Positions 26,525-34,766 of a DNA stretch of 64,000 bases are shown one piece after another. Below the pieces are notes generated by a model. It saw only the letters and a list, made by a program, of their open reading frames with translations, had not been told where the DNA came from and did no database searches. The stretch is from NCBI RefSeq assembly GCF_009208735.1, contig NZ_WFLJ01000008.1, positions 223,856-287,855 on the forward strand, given 5' to 3'. The DNA is from Janthinobacterium rivuli (GTDB taxonomy: Bacteria > Pseudomonadota > Gammaproteobacteria > Burkholderiales > Burkholderiaceae_D). The position numbers were made by a program, and so were the translations under genes. Each line of letters begins with the position of its first letter. The stretch's first letter is position 1.

Positions 26525-27748
26525 TCAGAGGCGGTACAGACTGCCGGAGCCAACGCTGTCCGCCGGCGTGCCGTCCGTGCAGCCGGCCATCGGCAAACCT
26601 TGCGCCCATCCTGCTGCCAAGGCATGCACGTCACGCAAGGGATCGGACGCCTTGGCGCGCTCATTGCGAATGCGGCAGGTTTCAGGATCAGTGGCAAACA
26701 GACCGCGCGCGAAAACGCGACCCTGCTCGGCCAGCTTCGCGGTCTTCGGCCCGCGGATCTGCGCGAAGCGCAGCAAGGCGTCATCGAGGCAGCCGTCCGT
26801 CCCAACCAGACACCGCGCCAGATGCCAGGCGTCTTCCAGCGCCTGACAGGCGCCCTGGCCAGATGTCGGCAACGGCGCGTGCGCCGCATCCCCCACGAGC
26901 AGCACATTCGCCCGGCTCCACGTGTGCAGCGGCTCCAGGTCGTGCACGGCGATCAGTCGGATGGCATGCGCCGGTGTCGCCTGGATGATGCGGGTGACAG
27001 GCTCCGGCCATCCCGCGAACAGATCCTCAATCTCCTTACGCATATCCGCTGCGGGCGCCGCCCCCGGCAATGGCCGTGCCTGCGCCGCCGCCCAGTAGAC
27101 CAAATCCGGCCGGACCGCCACGCAACCGAAGCGATCCCCCGAGCCCCAATAATCCCGAATCGCGATATCGCCCACCAATGCACGCTGCGCCTGCGCCACA
27201 CCCACCCAGTTCACGAAGCCCTGATAAACTGGCGTGTTGTCCCCCGCGACGAACCGGCGTGCCACCGAGTCCATGCGGCCATCGGCGCCGATCAGCAGAT
27301 CCGGACGAATGCTTACCCCGTTTTCGAACCGCGCCACGGCTTTGCCGCCAGCATCGAGGTCGATCGCCACCGCCCGATGCCCGAATTCTACCGGGATCCC
27401 GGCCTGTGCCGCATGATCCAGCAGTACCGCTTGCAAGTCCCGGCGCAAAATCGTATGGGTCGGATGTCCCATCATCTGGTCCAGCAGCGCAATATCGATG
27501 CCCCCCAAAGAATTGCCCGCGGCATCCTGACGGTGCATGGCCACTGGCCGGCCTCCCACTGCAGCGATGTCTTGCAGCAGCCCTAGTTCCTCTAGCACAA
27601 AGCCGGCATTGGGCCAGAGCGTAACGCCAGCCCCCATCGTCGCAGGCTCCGCCCGGCGCTCATATACCCGGGGACTATACCCCTGCTTGCTCAAGGCAAG
27701 CGCCACACTCAACCCTGCAATACCGCCGCCAAGTATTCCGATTTCCAT
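26525..27748 (-). CDS. FAD-dependent monooxygenase (aromatic hydroxylase-like)
   Basis: A 407-residue class A flavoprotein monooxygenase. It has the dinucleotide fold GGGIAGLSVALAL at the N-terminus, the DG motif LLIGADGRMDSVAR (about residue 156) and the GD motif VLLVGDAAHAPLPTSGQG (about residue 280) that binds FAD ribityl and pyrophosphate. Such enzymes use NAD(P)H and O2 to hydroxylate aromatics or similar compounds. It diverges from a LysR gene (138 bp gap), its likely regulator. The substrate is unknown. Confidence 0.88.
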   Translation of the reverse strand: MEIGILGGGIAGLSVALALSKQGYSPRVYERRAEPATMGAGVTLWPNAGFVLEELGLLQDIAAVGGRPVAMHRQDAAGNSLGGIDIALLDQMMGHPTHTILRRDLQAVLLDHAAQAGIPVEFGHRAVAIDLDAGGKAVARFENGVSIRPDLLIGADGRMDSVARRFVAGDNTPVYQGFVNWVGVAQAQRALVGDIAIRDYWGSGDRFGCVAVRPDLVYWAAAQARPLPGAAPAADMRKEIEDLFAGWPEPVTRIIQATPAHAIRLIAVHDLEPLHTWSRANVLLVGDAAHAPLPTSGQGACQALEDAWHLARCLVGTDGCLDDALLRFAQIRGPKTAKLAEQGRVFARGLFATDPETCRIRNERAKASDPLRDVHALAAGWAQGLPMAGCTDGTPADSVGSGSLYRL

Positions 27749-27885
27749 GCTGAAGCTCTCCTATTCAATTCGTCCCGACGCGCCGCCGACGGCGGTCCAT
27801 CGGACGAGACGGCATCTTAAATTCCGCCACTGTCGAGCGCTAGTATGTGAAAATGGGCGGCTTTCATACCTTAATCGGGATAATC

Positions 27886-28803
27886 ATGCGCAATGCCCTC
27901 GACCTGAATACCGTCCGCGTTTACGTGGCGGTCGTCGATGAACAAAGCTTTGCCGGCGCGGCACGCCTGCTGACCCTGCCATCTTCCAACGTCAGCCGCC
28001 ACGTCGCCTCGCTGGAACGCATGCTGGGCGTCCGCTTGCTGGAACGCAGCACCCGCCACCTGCGCATGACGGAAGCTGGCAGGCTGCTCTACGAACGCGC
28101 AAAACCCTTGCTCGACGCCTTACTCTCCACTGAGGAAGAGCTTGGCGCAGTGCAGGGTGAACTGCGCGGCACCCTAAGGATGTGCATGCCAGGCGAAGCG
28201 CCAAGGCTGCTAGCTCCTATCCTGGCCGAATTCTGTAGCCTCCATCCCGGTGTCGAGCTGGAATGCGACACGCGCCTGACCGGTCTGGAAGCTCTCCGGG
28301 AAGACATGGACCTGTCCATCGTCTTCCATCGTGGGCGCCAGGATGACAGTACCTTCATCACCCGCGAACTCGCTACGCTGCCCAGTATCGTGGTCGCGGC
28401 GCCCACACTGCTCGCCAAAACTGGAATACCGCGCCACGTGCGCGAACTTAGGTCATTGCCTTGCATTACCACCTTGAGCGCGTTAAAGGGCCAGCCCTGG
28501 CAGTTTCTCGACGCCACAGGCGAAATCGTGAAGGTAGCTGTGCGTAGCCGCTATCGTGTTAACAGTGGAGAACTGGCATTGGCGGGCGCGCGGCAAGGCA
28601 TCGGCTTCGCGATAGTGGCGGCCTATCCATGCCAGGAAGATCTTGCCGCAGGCCGCTTGCAGGAGGTGCCGCTGGACCTGATCCCTGCGCCGCTGCAATT
28701 GCTTGGCGTGTACAGCCATCGGCATTCCGTGACCGCACGGGTTCGGGCTTTACTGGAATTCATGCAGGTGCGGTTGGAAGGAGTCGGGAGCGGCTCAAGA
28801 TGA
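27886..28803 (+). CDS. LysR family transcriptional regulator
   Basis: A 305-residue LysR protein with HTH DEQSFAGAARLLTLPSSNVS and LERMLGVRLLERSTRHLRM; the effector domain starts near residue 90 (GTLRMCMPGEAPRLLAPIL). I start at the ATG at 27886 because the preceding 13 residues of the open frame are unlike the family. It is divergent from the FAD monooxygenase gene. Its 3' end runs straight into an IS5-type transposase fragment on the other strand. Confidence 0.87.
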   Translation: MRNALDLNTVRVYVAVVDEQSFAGAARLLTLPSSNVSRHVASLERMLGVRLLERSTRHLRMTEAGRLLYERAKPLLDALLSTEEELGAVQGELRGTLRMCMPGEAPRLLAPILAEFCSLHPGVELECDTRLTGLEALREDMDLSIVFHRGRQDDSTFITRELATLPSIVVAAPTLLAKTGIPRHVRELRSLPCITTLSALKGQPWQFLDATGEIVKVAVRSRYRVNSGELALAGARQGIGFAIVAAYPCQEDLAAGRLQEVPLDLIPAPLQLLGVYSHRHSVTARVRALLEFMQVRLEGVGSGSR

Positions 28804-29225
28804 AAATCGAATTGAGGAACGCGCCCGAATAGCGGAACGCCTGCGCCGGCGCTGTGAAGGAACGGCCTCAAGCAGGGGAACCAGCATGCGGGAATCATGT
28901 ACCTGAGTCCCTGATATGCTCTCCACCAGAGGCAGACCGCGTTGATCGACGAGCAGATGGTGCTTGCAACCGAGCTTGCCGCGGTCGGTGGGATTGGGGC
29001 CGGTATGCTGTCCGCCGAGGGGGGGATGGCACGCTGGCCGAATCGACACTGGCGCGTTCCCATTGAATCTGGTCGTATTCCCGCAAGTGCTGCAACATGG
29101 CGTCATGGATGCATTGCCACACACCGGCCTGTTGCCATGCATACAGGCGCCGCCAGCAACTCATGCCGCTGCCGCAGCCCAGTTCACGGGGAATATACTC
29201 CCAAGACAGCCGCGCATGCCGGCCA
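28802..29225 (-). mobile_element. IS5-family (IS427-type) transposase fragment, frameshifted
   Basis: The minus strand reads WEYIPRELGCGSGMSCWRRL, then WQQAGVW, then ERASVDSASVPSP. After a shift it continues GPNPTDRGKLGCKHHLLVDQ and GLPLVESISGTQVHDSRML. This is the core of IS427-group transposases (GPNPTDRGKLGSKxH is diagnostic). The frame changes at a run of seven G (29019-29025 on the plus strand). In this group -1 frameshifting at a homopolymer can be programmed, so the shift need not be damage. However, the N-terminus and the end are both missing and no inverted repeats are visible, so the element is dead. It abuts a trbG remnant. Confidence 0.8.
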
Positions 29226-29239
29226 GGTCGCGTCCGAAG

Positions 29240-29690
29240 GTTTCCTTTCTCAAGACGGGCAGCCGGACGATGGCGGACAGGCGTTCCCTGTTGGACGGGT
29301 TTCCAGGGGCGCTCAGGTACTCGCCGGTCTGCGCGATGGTGCGTTTCTGCTTTTCCCTGCTATCGCTGGTCTGGATGGCGTCCCACTTGGCGGCCGCGTC
29401 TTCGGCATAGGTGAAGGCGATGCGCGGCATGAACTCGCTGCGGTGCGAGCGCCGGCGCAAGCGGTAGGTGCGCCTGCTGGTGGTGACGATCAGTGAGGTT
29501 TCCAGTCCCACGTCGAGCGGCTTGATGATGCGGTGCTGGACTTCGGCGGCGCCGCCGCCCGTGATGGCCGGTTCCACAGTCCAGCGCGCCGTGTCGCCGA
29601 GGTGGATGGAATTGACCTGGTCACCCCGCCTGCAGCGCGATATCGCATAGACGCGGATGCTGTACAGCACCATCCATCCCGGCCTATCTC
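29240..29690 (-). pseudogene. trbG: Remnant of conjugative transfer gene trbG (VirB9-like)
   Basis: The frame (about 29310-29670) reads RGDQVNSIHLGDTARWTVEP, then HRIIKPLDVGLETSLIVTTS, RRTYRLRRRSHRSEFMPRIA and FTYAEDAAAKWDA. This is the TrbG/VirB9 core, where a strand-rich domain with (V)GD(T/S)xRW and LIVTTDRRTY is diagnostic. TrbG is an outer-membrane-associated part of P-type conjugation systems, which is foreign to this chromosome region. No start, signal peptide or C-terminal domain is present; the 3' side runs into the transposase fragment. It probably came with an integrated mobile element and was cut by the IS. Confidence 0.7.
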
Positions 29691-30193
29691 TACTCATCTT
29701 TTTCAACGATGCGGATCTTCGCGCCGCCCTGGTAGTCCTGCAGTTCCGTTTCGCCATCGATACGTATGTTGCACTTCAATATGACCTCCACGCTGATATC
29801 GACTTTTTCGATGCGAAACGTCTCAATGTCGCTTGGATGCACGTCGATTTCCATGGAAATCGAGGCGCCTGGCGCAATCGTGGTGAATTGTGTTTTCAGC
29901 GCCGGATTGGCCAGACCGCGGCGGGCGTAGGTGACGGCGCCGGTGTCGGTATCGATGAATTTGACGATCGGGCCCGACTTGCGCAGGTAGGCGAGCGGAA
30001 AACCGATATCGCGGCTGCCATCGTTGCGGATGGTGACCAGCATGTCGATCGGCTTGCGTTGATAGACGCAGCCAGCGTCGCCCAGGCATTGCAGGGAAAT
30101 GGAGAGGGGCGCGGGGGTGCTCGTCATGGTGTTTGCTTTCAATGGTAGTGCCATCAGCATGGCATAGATAAGCAGGGTCAGACAATATCGCAT
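29690..30193 (-). CDS. Exported hypothetical protein, candidate immunity partner of the metallopeptidase VgrG
   Basis: A 167-residue protein with an N-terminal signal peptide (MRYCLTLLIYAMLMALPLKA). The mature part is beta-rich: LQCLGDAGCVYQRKP with two Cys that could form a disulfide, MLVTIRNDGSRDIGFPLAYL and APGASISMEIDVHP. Its start overlaps the end of the upstream vgrG by 16 bp, so the two are translationally coupled. A periplasmic protein made together with a toxin-bearing VgrG fits an immunity role, because the peptidase would act in the periplasm of a sibling cell. This role is inferred from position only; I recognise no family. Confidence 0.55.
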   Translation of the reverse strand: MRYCLTLLIYAMLMALPLKANTMTSTPAPLSISLQCLGDAGCVYQRKPIDMLVTIRNDGSRDIGFPLAYLRKSGPIVKFIDTDTGAVTYARRGLANPALKTQFTTIAPGASISMEIDVHPSDIETFRIEKVDISVEVILKCNIRIDGETELQDYQGGAKIRIVEKDE

Positions 30194-33100
30194 CGTATTT
30201 TCCTGCCGATTTTTTTGCTTAGCAATTCCTGCGCTTCAATCGCGATATTCCAGCCGTGGCGTTTCAGGATGAGCGCGCCTTCTGCATACGACATGATCGA
30301 TTGCGTCAGGTCTTCCGGCGAGGTGCCGTTGACGTGACAAACGATGGGTTCGTCGAGCGTGCCGTCCGGCTTGAAATAGCGTACGGTTTCTTCGAACTCC
30401 GTGTACGAGTATTCGTCAGGCATGCCGACGCAATGCCCGAATTCATGCGCATACGTGGTCAGTTCCGTTGCCAGCGACACATTCATCACGTCGCCGGTGA
30501 CGTTTTCGCGGTCATAGCGCTTGTGGATCTGCAGCGTGTAGTGCTGCTGGTCGTCGACCCAGAGGACGCGGAAAACCACGGGCAACACTTTTTGACCGCA
30601 TTGCGGATCGTTGATTTCAAGCCGGAACTTGTTGTTCCAGTTGCCTTCGATGCCGGCCGTCGCGTTTTTCTGCGCCAGCGCCACCACGTTGGCGCGCTGC
30701 TTGACGCGCAGCGCCGCCGATTCCGTGCCCTTGTCGCTCTCTTCCAGCGCCTGTCCCACGGCGTCCAGTACCGTGATGGCCTTGAAACGCACTTCCACCA
30801 CCACCGGACGGTCCGTTTTTGCCGGCACGTACAGCTTGAACCAGATCCTGTCCTTGTATTTGTGCGGCGTGCCGTCGTGCTGGTAAGGCTGCGCATAGCG
30901 GCCATACGAGGGACCGGCGATTTCCTTTTCGTAGTCCTCGATCCAGCAGGCCGGCAGCTTGACCAGCACTTCCTTGCGGCGCTTGTTGTCCACCGGCGTG
31001 GTGCTGGAGTCGCCGGCCGGTTTGTATTTCGGCTCCGGCGGGGTGCTGGACCTGGCTGCCGGCTGCCCTGGCGAACCTGGCACCGGCGCCGGCGCGGAAG
31101 AGGGGGCCGGTGCCGGTGCCGAACCCTGGCCGCCCACCGTTTTCAGCAGCTCGATCACCAGCGCCTCGGCGGCGGCGGCTGCAATCACATGCGTCAAGCC
31201 CTTTTCGTCGGTCATGCCGCTCTCGAAGCTGCCATCTTCGCGCTTGATGCGGTAAGGCTGGCGCGGCATCGGTTCGCCCGTGTCGCGATCCTTCAGCACG
31301 AAGCCTTCGTCGAACAGCTTGATGCGCGTGTCCGGCAGCGCCGGCAACGCGCCGGCCGCGCTGGCGCCGCCGTTGAACACATGCTGGCCGCCCTTGACCG
31401 TGAAGCTGCCGGGGCAGGTGAACGTGATATTGCCGCCTTCGAGCGTGATCGACGATTGCCCGGCCTGCAAGGTGATTTTCTGATTGGCCTTGATGTCGAT
31501 GACGTCGTTGACCGAGATGACGGTGATGGCCTTGTCGGCCAGGATTTCCAGTTGCCCCGTATGCGCCTGCAGCGAGACCGGGCCGTTGCCGGCGATCGCC
31601 TGGATGCCGCCGGTGTGGCTAAACAAGCCATGTGCATTGGCCGACACGGACGAATAAGTGTGGCCGGCCGTCATGTGCAGGTCCGACTGCGTCGTCCATT
31701 GCAGCTGCTGCGCGGCGAACAGCGCGGTCGAGCCGGGCGTGGCCCAGTTGATGCTGGCCGGCGCTTCCATCAGCACCAGCGGCTGGCCGAATTTTTCCAC
31801 CGGCTGGTCGGCGGCCAGCTTGCGCTCGCCGCTGCCGGCCTTCAGCGCTTCCTGTCCGCCCACGCCGGCCTGGTATTTGCCGTCCTGCTGCGGGTCGATC
31901 TGCTTGATCAGCTCCAGCTGGGCCTGTTGCGCGTCCTGGCTGAACAGCGCCGTTTGCTGTTGGGCCGCCTCGGCCAGCGATTTGTTCAGTTCGGCCGCGC
32001 CTTTCAGCTGGCCCAACGCTTCCGTGGTGTCGAGCTGGGTCGAGGCCACGCCCGTACCGGTCTGTGCGCGGGCGGTGGTCGAGATGAGCACGCCTTCGCC
32101 GCCGCGCAGCACGGCCCAGGCATCCGTGCGCAGTTCGAAGCCGCTGCCGCGGAAACCGCCGCGCTGCGCCGTGCCCACGCCTTGCTGCACCAGGTAGCCG
32201 AGGTTCAGCTGGGTGGCCGCGCTGCTGGTCGCCAGGCGGGTGCGCAACTGGCCTGGCGTGTCGTCGATCACCCACTGGTTGTAGCCGCCGCCATCGAAAT
32301 TGTGGCTGTGGATGCCGGAGATGACTCCCGCGTGATTGACGCCTGAATCGATGCCGGCCGCGTACGGCGGCGCATCGCTGCCAGTGTAGAGTTGGGCCAC
32401 CACCAACGGGCGGTCGATGTCGCCTTCGATGAAATCGACCAGCACTTCGGTGCCGATGCGCGGTGTAAATTGCGAGCCCCAGTTCGGGCCGGCCAGCGCC
32501 TCGGCCACGCGCACCCAGGTGCCCGATGCTTCGTTGCCGGGCGCATTGCCCTGTTGATCGGTGTTGTGCGTCATGCCGCCCGGATTGGTGGCGCCGCCGC
32601 GCTGCCAGGCGAACTGGATGCGTACCTGATGGTCTCGTCCGGTGGTCGCCACGCTGTCGGGCAGGCCGACCACCAGCGCCGTTTGCGGCCCCAGCGCGCT
32701 GCCGGCCTGGCGCGCGGCCGTGGCGGGCGGTACGATGGCCACGCTGCTGCGCGCGCAGGCAAAGGTGTTGCGGTAGGTGCCGGCCTCGAGCTGGCCATCG
32801 AGCAGGCTGGCGACGTCGCCCGGGCTGGCCATTGCCGACAGTTTCGACAGGACGGCCTTCAGCGCGCCGCCGGTCGGTCCCAGGTTGTTGCGTGCCTGGT
32901 GCTCGACCCACAGCACGGTGAACTGGTTGGCGCCATCGGCATACTGTGCGTGCTGCTGCAGGTAGAAGGCGTGGCCGGCCGCCATGCGGCGCACCGCGCC
33001 ACCGCCCGTGAATTGCTTGTTCTCCAGTTCCAGCGCCTGCAGCATGCGCAGGCCGTGCGGATCGGCCGCCGTGCTGTCGGCATGGCGCCGTTCGCCGGAG

Positions 33101-33978
33101 CCGTCGTACAGGGGCAGGGACGGCAGCTCGCCCGCCTCGAGGCTCGAGCTGTGTTCGGCGGCTGGCGCCGCCAATTGATGCGGATCCCAGCTGCTGATGC
33201 CGACCGCATTGGGCCGCACCTGGCGCCGCGCGCTGAAGCTGTCGATGGCGTCATCGGTATCGCTGGCGCGCACGCCATGAAAGCGCAGGCCAGCCACGCC
33301 CGGCGTCGCCGGCGCGACCGCCTTGCTGTCGAAAATCACCAGCTTGTGCTTTGCCTGCCGCGCATTCTGTTGGTCGCCTTGTTGCGCCGCGCTATCCTCC
33401 TGCTCGTGCTCGAAGCGCCAGTTCAGGCCTTCGAAGGCGAGCACGCGGACCAGGAAGGCCAGGTCGCTTTCGCGGTATTGGGTCCAGACCGGGCGGGGCG
33501 CCAACTCCTGGCTGACATCGAATTCGAAGCGCACTTGCGGATAGTCGCTCAGCAGCTCCGTGACGAGGTCGCGCGCGTTCTTGTCCTGAAAGATATAGCT
33601 GTCGCGGCGCAAGCCCAGCAAGGCCAGGGCGGGCTCGAGGCGCAGCCGGTAGCGTGCCACGCCGCCGTCGGCGCCGGCAAAGGCGCAGTCGGTGCACAGT
33701 CCGTGCCAGGCGCGCCAACTGCCGTCGGGCTGCAGCAGCTTGAGCGTGATTTCCTCGCCGAGAAAGCTGGCCAGGTCCAGGCTGGCCGCCGTGCTCAAGG
33801 CGTCGACCTCGAAGCGGAACAGTTCGTTGATCGCCTCGCGGCCCGTCATTTGCTCGGCCATCAGCGATTCGGGCAGGCCCGATGCCTGCGCCGTCGCCAG
33901 CGTGATCAGCCGCGCATGCTGGGACAGGCCGGTGCCGAATACGTCCAGGGCAGCTTCTGTCGTTGCCAGGCCGCTCAT
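30178..33978 (-). CDS. vgrG: Evolved VgrG (TssI) with C-terminal zincin-type metallopeptidase domain
   Basis: A 1266-residue VgrG spike. The N-terminal half is the gp27/gp5-like spike: GREAINELFRFEVDALS, YIFQDKNARDLVTELLSDYP, and the OB part with QVRIQFAWQRGG. A DUF2345-like stretch follows (about 700-850), then a short TTR/CarboxypepD-like domain (DTGEPMPRQPYRIKREDGSF), a Pro/Ala-rich linker and about 270 more residues. The last part has HEFGHCVGMPDEY at residues 1178-1190: HExxH plus a third ligand after GxxD, as in zincins. P. aeruginosa VgrG2b also carries a C-terminal metallopeptidase acting in the periplasm, so an effector role is likely. It overlaps tssL by 1 nt (TAATG) and is followed by a coupled exported protein. 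Confidence 0.85.
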   Translation of the reverse strand: MSGLATTEAALDVFGTGLSQHARLITLATAQASGLPESLMAEQMTGREAINELFRFEVDALSTAASLDLASFLGEEITLKLLQPDGSWRAWHGLCTDCAFAGADGGVARYRLRLEPALALLGLRRDSYIFQDKNARDLVTELLSDYPQVRFEFDVSQELAPRPVWTQYRESDLAFLVRVLAFEGLNWRFEHEQEDSAAQQGDQQNARQAKHKLVIFDSKAVAPATPGVAGLRFHGVRASDTDDAIDSFSARRQVRPNAVGISSWDPHQLAAPAAEHSSSLEAGELPSLPLYDGSGERRHADSTAADPHGLRMLQALELENKQFTGGGAVRRMAAGHAFYLQQHAQYADGANQFTVLWVEHQARNNLGPTGGALKAVLSKLSAMASPGDVASLLDGQLEAGTYRNTFACARSSVAIVPPATAARQAGSALGPQTALVVGLPDSVATTGRDHQVRIQFAWQRGGATNPGGMTHNTDQQGNAPGNEASGTWVRVAEALAGPNWGSQFTPRIGTEVLVDFIEGDIDRPLVVAQLYTGSDAPPYAAGIDSGVNHAGVISGIHSHNFDGGGYNQWVIDDTPGQLRTRLATSSAATQLNLGYLVQQGVGTAQRGGFRGSGFELRTDAWAVLRGGEGVLISTTARAQTGTGVASTQLDTTEALGQLKGAAELNKSLAEAAQQQTALFSQDAQQAQLELIKQIDPQQDGKYQAGVGGQEALKAGSGERKLAADQPVEKFGQPLVLMEAPASINWATPGSTALFAAQQLQWTTQSDLHMTAGHTYSSVSANAHGLFSHTGGIQAIAGNGPVSLQAHTGQLEILADKAITVISVNDVIDIKANQKITLQAGQSSITLEGGNITFTCPGSFTVKGGQHVFNGGASAAGALPALPDTRIKLFDEGFVLKDRDTGEPMPRQPYRIKREDGSFESGMTDEKGLTHVIAAAAAEALVIELLKTVGGQGSAPAPAPSSAPAPVPGSPGQPAARSSTPPEPKYKPAGDSSTTPVDNKRRKEVLVKLPACWIEDYEKEIAGPSYGRYAQPYQHDGTPHKYKDRIWFKLYVPAKTDRPVVVEVRFKAITVLDAVGQALEESDKGTESAALRVKQRANVVALAQKNATAGIEGNWNNKFRLEINDPQCGQKVLPVVFRVLWVDDQQHYTLQIHKRYDRENVTGDVMNVSLATELTTYAHEFGHCVGMPDEYSYTEFEETVRYFKPDGTLDEPIVCHVNGTSPEDLTQSIMSYAEGALILKRHGWNIAIEAQELLSKKIGRKIRCDIV

Positions 33979-34757
33979 TACGGCAAGGTGATCGTCAGGT
34001 TGGCCGTGCGCGGCGCCAGCTTGACGATATCGCTGTACGCGTTCATCTGCTTTTCAGTGTTTTTGGCCAGCATGGTACGCAGGCCCAGGTAGCCCAGCGC
34101 GCAGATCAGCGCGAATACCGAGCACAGCACCCACAGCGGCACGTCATGGCGCAATTTGTGCGCAATCTGGTCGGGGCGTTCCGCATGGGGCGCAAAGCCC
34201 GCTTTCTTGCCCTTCATCTGGGCGATCTCGTCACCCAGGCGGGCCGTCAGGTATGCCAGTTTTTCCGAGCCTTCGAGGATGTAGCGCCCCTGGAAGCCAA
34301 GCAGCAGGCACATGTGGAACACTTCCAGCGCCTGCAGGTGCGCGCTGCCGCGCGCGCGCAGCGCTTCGAGGCGGATGAAAAAGTTCTCGCCGGCCAGCTG
34401 GTCGCCGAAGAGCACCAGTTGCAGCGGGCGGCGCGCCCAGTCGTCGCGGATGGCATATGGCGAGCGCAGGATGATTTCATCGACAGCCGCGCAAAATGCA
34501 TACTTGGCGGCATCGATATCATCGGCCGAGGCGCCATGTTTTTTTGCCGCGTGCCCGAATTCGTCGAGAAACTGCGTCATCTTTCGGATGAAGTCGGCAT
34601 TGTCTTGCGGGCCGCTGCCGTTTTTCAGCATGAACAGCGCATAGAAACCGTCGTACATCAGGTCCGTCAGCGTGTGTTCGGTACCTGGGCCGGCCGGTAC
34701 GCTCGATGCGTACGCGGCGGAGCCGCCGGACATCAGGGAGGGGGCGTTTGCATTCAT
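33978..34757 (-). CDS. tssL: T6SS membrane complex protein TssL (DotU/ImpK/IcmH)
   Basis: A 259-residue TssL. The cytoplasmic hook domain has LTDLMYDGFYALFML, AAKYAFCAAVDEIILRSPYA and LYxL-type core residues (FHMCLLLGFQGRYIL, the most conserved stretch). A single C-terminal membrane segment (VPLWVLCSVFALICALGYLG) anchors it, and no peptidoglycan-binding OmpA domain follows. A separate OmpA-like protein (60066) may supply that role. TssL joins TssM and TssJ in the envelope-spanning complex. It lies 9 bp after tssK and 1-nt overlapped with vgrG. Confidence 0.93.
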   Translation of the reverse strand: MNANAPSLMSGGSAAYASSVPAGPGTEHTLTDLMYDGFYALFMLKNGSGPQDNADFIRKMTQFLDEFGHAAKKHGASADDIDAAKYAFCAAVDEIILRSPYAIRDDWARRPLQLVLFGDQLAGENFFIRLEALRARGSAHLQALEVFHMCLLLGFQGRYILEGSEKLAYLTARLGDEIAQMKGKKAGFAPHAERPDQIAHKLRHDVPLWVLCSVFALICALGYLGLRTMLAKNTEKQMNAYSDIVKLAPRTANLTITLP

Positions 34758-34766
34758 CGTTGATCT

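Noticed and set aside
30256..34092. Long plus-strand frames opposite the first vgrG and tssL
   Set aside because: Arg/His-rich translations without start signals, opposite strongly supported T6SS genes.
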